Assembly (NCBI GenBank): GCA_910577555.1
Contig: CAJTLF010000020.1
Span: forward strand, 1-28,001
Length of the DNA stretch: 28,001 nucleotides
Source: an uncultured Christensenella sp.
GTDB taxonomy: Bacteria > Bacillota > Clostridia > Christensenellales > Borkfalkiaceae
Direction of reading: 5' to 3'
Shown: positions 24,169 to 28,001 of the stretch, piece by piece
Layout: every line of letters begins with the position of its first letter
Numbering within the stretch: the stretch's first letter is position 1
Program-made: the position numbers and the translations under genes
The notes under the pieces: generated by a model
Databases searched by the model: none
What the model was told of the DNA's origin: nothing
What the model saw: only the letters and a program-made list of their open reading frames with translations

Positions 24169-26270
24169 TTATGAGTGACTACTGTACAAAAATATTTATT
24201 AACGATAGCGTACGTATGGATTTGTTTACCCCGTCGTCGTTCAGGGTGAGAGAGGTTGCCCGTACCGAGTTGTTTGACAAAAAGTACGAAATCCCTTTTG
24301 CGGTAGGGCATACCGAACCTTGGGAAAAGGTGGATTTCGCCGAGGTAGAAAAAGACGGCGTAAAGACAATAACCACCGATAAAATTATTATAAAAATACG
24401 TACGGGCAGATATACGCGTGACAGCGTTCTAATATTTGATAAAAGCGGCAGACGGCTTTATCCCGTCGACGAGCCGAAATACGGAATGTTCGTCAATAAG
24501 TGCGTCGTTTTCGACAGCGCAAGCTTTTTCAGGGAATACAACAGATGTTCGCGTTACGCGCACAAATTTTACAACCTGCAAACGGGGCTTTACGATATAA
24601 ATCTTGAAGAAGACGAAATATACGATACGTTTTTCGTATGCGGCGAAACTTATAAAAAGGCTTACGCGCTTTTTTCGGAGCTCGTAGGTAGGGAGCCTAT
24701 GCTGCCTAAAAAGGGCTACGGATTTTATCAGACTCAACATCTTTCTGCGGAAGGCACGCAAGAATTATTTATGCGCGTTGCAAAACTTTTGAGAGAGCGC
24801 GATATCCCGTGCGATACGTTAATACTCGACTACGAGTGGGGCGACGGCGCGGACGGAGGCGAAGAAAAGGATTGGGGTTCGCGGCTTGAATGGTCAAGCG
24901 AATACACAAAGCCGTTGCCGCCGCGCGAAATGCTTGCAGAGCTTAAAAAGATGAATTTCGCTGTGATGGCTATCCATCACAGCGCGCCCGATTATGAGGG
25001 GCGTTTCGATGAAGATTGGTTGAATAATCCCTGCGATTCAAAGCTTTGGTGGGATAAAATGCACGCTCTTATCGACGAGGGAATAGCCGGTACCTGGCAG
25101 GATACGCGCCAAACCGACGTTACCGACTCGCACATATATACGGGCTTGCAGAATTATACCGGTAAGCGCGTATGGTTTATGGGCGATTACGATATGTATA
25201 ACAATTGCAGTTGGACTTCCGAAAGCGTTTTAACACCCGCAATGCAGCGTATAGGCGCAAGGCGCACGCCCTTCCGCTGGACGGGAGATATGTCGTTTGA
25301 CAATTGGGAAGAGCTGAAATTTCAAATTAAAGCTATAACCAATACCGAGGGCGCGCTGAAAGGCGTTTCGTATCTCACTAACGACTGTATGCGTTTGGGC
25401 GGTAGGGATATAAGCGTGCGTTCGGCTCAGTTTTTAAGCCTTAACTCGGTTGCGCGTTCGCACAATCCCAAACCTTGGGAAAGTTCGTCGGCGGATGAAT
25501 TTGCAAGGAATATAGCCATAGAGCAAAACGGTAGCAAGAAGCGCAGGTGCAGCTCGGATGACAAGCTTTTGGGGCTCGAAAACGAGGATAAAGTTGCGGA
25601 AAGCATTATTCGTAAATATTTGAAAATCCGTTACAGCCTGATACCGTACATTTACACTGCTGCACGCGAAACATACGATAAGGGACTGCCGATTACCCGC
25701 CCGCTTATGGTTGAGTTCGAGGACGACGAAAACTGCAATAAAAATCAATATCCCCGCCAATATATGCTGGGTAACGACGTTTTAGTTTGCCCCGTGTACT
25801 CGCCCGAACAGCAAATGCAAGTATATCTGCCTGACGGTTGCGATTGGGTAGAGTTCGAAAGCGGTAAGCTTTTAAAGGGCGGGCGAGAAATAACCGTGGA
25901 CGTTTCAGACGTATCCGTAATGCCTATGTACGTTCGTTCGGGCGCGGTTATAACTATGGGCGAAGATAAAAATTTTATTTCGAACGATAACGGAAGACCG
26001 CTTACTTTGAATATATTCGGCAACGGCGAAGATAGCTGTATTTTATACGAGGACGACGGCGTTTCGCTCGGATATGCGCACGGAGAATGCGCATTTACGC
26101 GTATAGATTGTCAATCCACGGAAAACGAGATTAAACTCGTTATATATCCCACCCAAGGCGTTTATAAGGGTAAGCCCGCCGTCCGCGAGTTTATAATAAA
26201 GCGCGGCGGCAACAGTCGAAAAATAACCGTAAATGCGGATGAGAAATTTGAGGGCTGCTTTAATATATGA
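24165..26270 (+). CDS. GH31-family alpha-glycosidase, atypical motif
   Basis: This is a 701-residue cytosolic enzyme, coupled to GH42 through an ATGA overlap; ATG at 24171 is a second possible start two codons in. GH31 features include GYGFYQTQHLSAEGTQEL at the barrel entry, DTLILDYEWGDG, and the acid/base Asp375 in FRWTGDMSFDNWEE. The probable nucleophile is Asp313 in the unusual string GTWQDTRQTDV. The C-terminal beta domain carries MLGNDVLVCPVY and CILYEDDG. It has no PA14 insert and is clearly a different subfamily from the GH31 at 19701. Two different GH31 members in one operon suggest two different alpha-linked decorations, or two positions of one. The exact activity is unknown. Confidence 0.88.
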   Translation: MIMSDYCTKIFINDSVRMDLFTPSSFRVREVARTELFDKKYEIPFAVGHTEPWEKVDFAEVEKDGVKTITTDKIIIKIRTGRYTRDSVLIFDKSGRRLYPVDEPKYGMFVNKCVVFDSASFFREYNRCSRYAHKFYNLQTGLYDINLEEDEIYDTFFVCGETYKKAYALFSELVGREPMLPKKGYGFYQTQHLSAEGTQELFMRVAKLLRERDIPCDTLILDYEWGDGADGGEEKDWGSRLEWSSEYTKPLPPREMLAELKKMNFAVMAIHHSAPDYEGRFDEDWLNNPCDSKLWWDKMHALIDEGIAGTWQDTRQTDVTDSHIYTGLQNYTGKRVWFMGDYDMYNNCSWTSESVLTPAMQRIGARRTPFRWTGDMSFDNWEELKFQIKAITNTEGALKGVSYLTNDCMRLGGRDISVRSAQFLSLNSVARSHNPKPWESSSADEFARNIAIEQNGSKKRRCSSDDKLLGLENEDKVAESIIRKYLKIRYSLIPYIYTAARETYDKGLPITRPLMVEFEDDENCNKNQYPRQYMLGNDVLVCPVYSPEQQMQVYLPDGCDWVEFESGKLLKGGREITVDVSDVSVMPMYVRSGAVITMGEDKNFISNDNGRPLTLNIFGNGEDSCILYEDDGVSLGYAHGECAFTRIDCQSTENEIKLVIYPTQGVYKGKPAVREFIIKRGGNSRKITVNADEKFEGCFNI
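24959..24984 (+). other. Perfect hairpin inside a coding sequence
   Basis: CGCTGTGATGG (24959-24969) pairs over 11 bp with CCATCACAGCG (24974-24984) around the loop CTAT. It lies within the second GH31 gene, over the codons for AVMAIHHSA. It could slow translation or be a processing site, or be chance. Confidence 0.6.
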
Positions 26271-27106
26271 TTTGCGAAAAAATCGATTTATACGAATATT
26301 TTAAAGTTGAAAGAAAAGGTGCGACGGGCGGGTATTTGACGATATACGCACGTACGGAAAGTAAAGAGCTGAAAAAGCGTATGCGTTCCGCAATGCTCGT
26401 TATTCCGGGCGGGGGTTATTGGTTTTTGTCTGACAGAGAGGGTGAGCCCATCGCGTTGAAATATCTGGATAACGGGTTTTGTGCGTTTGTATTGTCATAC
26501 AGTTTAAAGACAGCCTATCCTACGCCGCTTATAGAAGCTATGCTTGCGGTAAAGTATATACGCGAAAATGCCGTAAAATACAGTTTAGATAAAGATAAAA
26601 TATGTGCAATCGGTTTTTCGGCGGGCGGGCATCTTGCGGGCTTGCTTGCAACCGTGAAAAAGAGCGAAGCGGAATTTATCGGTTGTAGGGCGGAACAGGT
26701 AAAGCTTAATGCCGTTGTTTTATCTTATCCCGTTGTAACGATGGGCGAATTTACCCACTGCGATACGCGTCAACATATAACGGGCGGCAACAATTCGTTA
26801 TTTGACGGATTGTCTGTAGAAAAGCGTATAGACAATAATACAGCCCCCGCTTTTATATGGCACACCTTTGAGGATGACTGCGTTCCTATGGAAAACTCTT
26901 TAATGCTTGCAAACGCTTACAGACGTGCGAAAATACCTTTTGCTTTATCCATTTTCGAACACGGTTGGCACGGATTGTGTTTGGCGGATGAAGAAACGAA
27001 TGATTTTAATTCGGAGCAACGGTTATTGAGTGACGTTGGTAAATGGTATTTTATATCGCTCGATTGGTTAAAAGCAAGAGGTTTTGCGCCAAGGATTTCA
27101 ATATAA
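26267..27106 (+). CDS. Alpha/beta-hydrolase, probable carbohydrate esterase
   Basis: This is a 279-residue cytosolic protein whose ATG overlaps the GH31 stop (ATGA). It has the oxyanion motif VIPGGGYWFLS (45-54), the nucleophile elbow GFSAGGH (Ser118), an acid in FEDDCVP (Asp203 or Asp204) and the catalytic His235 in EHGWHG. This matches the acetyl-xylan/feruloyl esterase-like family (BD-FAE, Aes-like) often found in hemicellulose loci. The likely role is removal of acetyl groups from imported oligosaccharides so that the glycosidases can proceed; the specific ester is an inference. Confidence 0.88.
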   Translation: MICEKIDLYEYFKVERKGATGGYLTIYARTESKELKKRMRSAMLVIPGGGYWFLSDREGEPIALKYLDNGFCAFVLSYSLKTAYPTPLIEAMLAVKYIRENAVKYSLDKDKICAIGFSAGGHLAGLLATVKKSEAEFIGCRAEQVKLNAVVLSYPVVTMGEFTHCDTRQHITGGNNSLFDGLSVEKRIDNNTAPAFIWHTFEDDCVPMENSLMLANAYRRAKIPFALSIFEHGWHGLCLADEETNDFNSEQRLLSDVGKWYFISLDWLKARGFAPRISI

Positions 27107-27108
27107 TT

Positions 27109-27978
27109 ATGTTAGAACAAATCAAGGATTTAATAACCTACGCAAAGGAAAAATTGGAGCCTAGCTCGCGGGACGGCGAATACAAAGCCAACCGACTGTT
27201 AGAGATTATGCAAAGCGGCAACGGTGTGGCTGTATAATTATTGCGTTAATAACAAATACGTAAAAAAGGACGTGCTGGATAAAAACCCGCGTTTCGATAT
27301 CTCTAACGGACTTACTATAACGATAAACACGTACTGTTTTCATTACGCTGGGCGGCAATCCGTGGTTCTGGCAGTATTCGCCGTACGGGTATTTCAACGA
27401 ACACGGTATAGCTGTAAACTGCGAGCATATACCTATGCATATAGATAGGCAAACGCTTGTAAATTTGTTGGACTTCGTGGGTAAGTTTCCACATTATTTT
27501 ATCGGCTGTAACGCTCCTTTGGAAAGGATAGGCGGAAGCGTTTTGGCCCACGACCACTATCAGGGCGGCGGCGAGATATTGCCCTTACATAGAGCAAAGA
27601 TAAAGACGAAGATAAAGGACAAAAAATACCCTTACGTTACGGTTGGTATTTTGGATTGGGCGGGAACGGTTATCCGCATAAAGAGCGATAAGCGCAACGA
27701 AATCGTGGATATAGCGGACCGCTTGCGCGAGGCTTGGATAAATTACGATAACCCCGGACTCGGCATAATTGCAAAGGACGAAAAGGGAGTACATAACGCC
27801 ATAAGCCCAACCGTAATAAAGACACCGACGCACTATGAAATACGCCCACCCCGAATACCACGCGATAAAGAAAGAGAGCATAGGGTTAATTGAAGCGCAG
27901 GGCTTGTTTATCTTGCCTGGCAGGCTTGAAGAACAGCTTCAAGATATAGAGAAGATTATAGAGGCGAAAAAGCAGTTA
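27109..27978 (+). pseudogene. galT: Decayed class II galactose-1-phosphate uridylyltransferase
   Basis: The start at 27109 lies 2 nt after the esterase stop. Four collinear pieces of a class II GalT are visible in changing phases. Piece 1 (27109-about 27210) is DLITYAKEKLEPSS then NRLLEIM, the N-terminus. Piece 2 (about 27225-27332) is LYNYCVNNKYVKKDVLDKN through GLTITIN. Piece 3 (about 27336-27834) includes WFWQYSPYGYFNEHGIAVNC, KFPHYFIGCNAPLERIGGS and the active-site VLAHDHYQGG. Piece 4 (about 27841-27978) is HPEYHAIKKESIGLIEAQG then LPGRLEEQL. Compared with the usual length of about 500 residues, roughly 80, 45 and 20 residues are missing at the three junctions, including the CxxC region. 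The retained pieces look well conserved, so the loss is recent or arises from assembly. The gene runs into the window end. An intact product would convert Gal-1-P with UDP-glucose. Confidence 0.85.
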
Positions 27979-28001
27979 CCCCCCCCCCCCCCCCCCCCCC
28001 C
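27979..28001. other. Terminal run of 23 C, probable sequencing artefact
   Basis: The last 23 bases are all C, directly after GalT-like coding sequence (GAAAAAGCAGTTA). A natural galT would not encode a proline run here. Homopolymer C at a contig end is what poly-G no-signal reads from two-colour sequencing give on the opposite strand. Treat 27978 as the end of real sequence. Confidence 0.8.

Noticed and set aside
1..28001. tRNA, rRNA, CRISPR arrays or insertion sequences
   Set aside because: I saw no cloverleaf with conserved TTCGA-type arms, no regularly spaced repeats and no transposase-like protein.

Overview
The window looks like a complete metagenome contig from a low-to-moderate GC, Gram-positive anaerobe of the Clostridia, possibly Christensenellales-like. 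This taxonomic guess is an inference. It rests on strong AGGAG-type ribosome binding sites, three lipoprotein-type signal peptides on extracellular proteins, a CUT1-type sugar ABC importer of Firmicutes organisation, and a class II (Firmicutes-type) galT. Both ends look technical or damaged. Position 1 starts a perfect 50-bp palindrome, the sequence ends in 23 consecutive C, and the gene nearest each end is broken by frame changes while the roughly 24 kb between them is intact.

Layout. Positions 1-1334 hold the palindrome and one frameshifted helix-turn-helix gene of unknown role. Positions 1335-1753 have no protein gene but contain a near-consensus promoter, a foldable RNA of about 165 nt and an intrinsic terminator, which together make a strong candidate for an undescribed small RNA. 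Positions 1754-3025 encode a four-TM membrane protein with its own promoter. A CATTAA-N2-TTAATG box sits upstream of this gene, and a near-identical box sits upstream of the next transcription unit.

Positions 3169-27106 form one co-directional run of 14 intact genes with gaps of 75 nt or less, often overlapping by 4 nt, and so very probably one operon. The order is: tandem-module lipoprotein; solute-binding lipoprotein carrying two InlB-type repeats; GH97 lipoprotein; second solute-binding lipoprotein; two sugar permeases; an unusually long MsmX/UgpC-type ATPase with two large insertions; LacI regulator; glutaminase-A-like protein; GH3; PA14-containing GH31; GH42; second GH31; alpha/beta-hydrolase esterase. 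A decayed galT follows (27109-27978).

How it works together (inference). The surface lipoproteins would bind, and GH97 would trim, a galactose-containing oligosaccharide. The ABC importer would take it up. The cytosolic GH3, GH31, GH42 and esterase, none with a signal peptide, would dismantle it under LacI control, with galT feeding released galactose to the Leloir pathway. GH31+GH3+GH42+ABC is the enzyme set known for intracellular xyloglucan-oligosaccharide breakdown in some clostridia. The GH31 active-site motifs here are not the classic alpha-xylosidase ones, so the substrate stays open. The most novel items are the small RNA locus, the enlarged ATPase, the paired palindromic boxes, the duplicated-module lipoprotein, the InlB-repeat/solute-binding fusion and the glutaminase-like protein inside a glycosidase operon.
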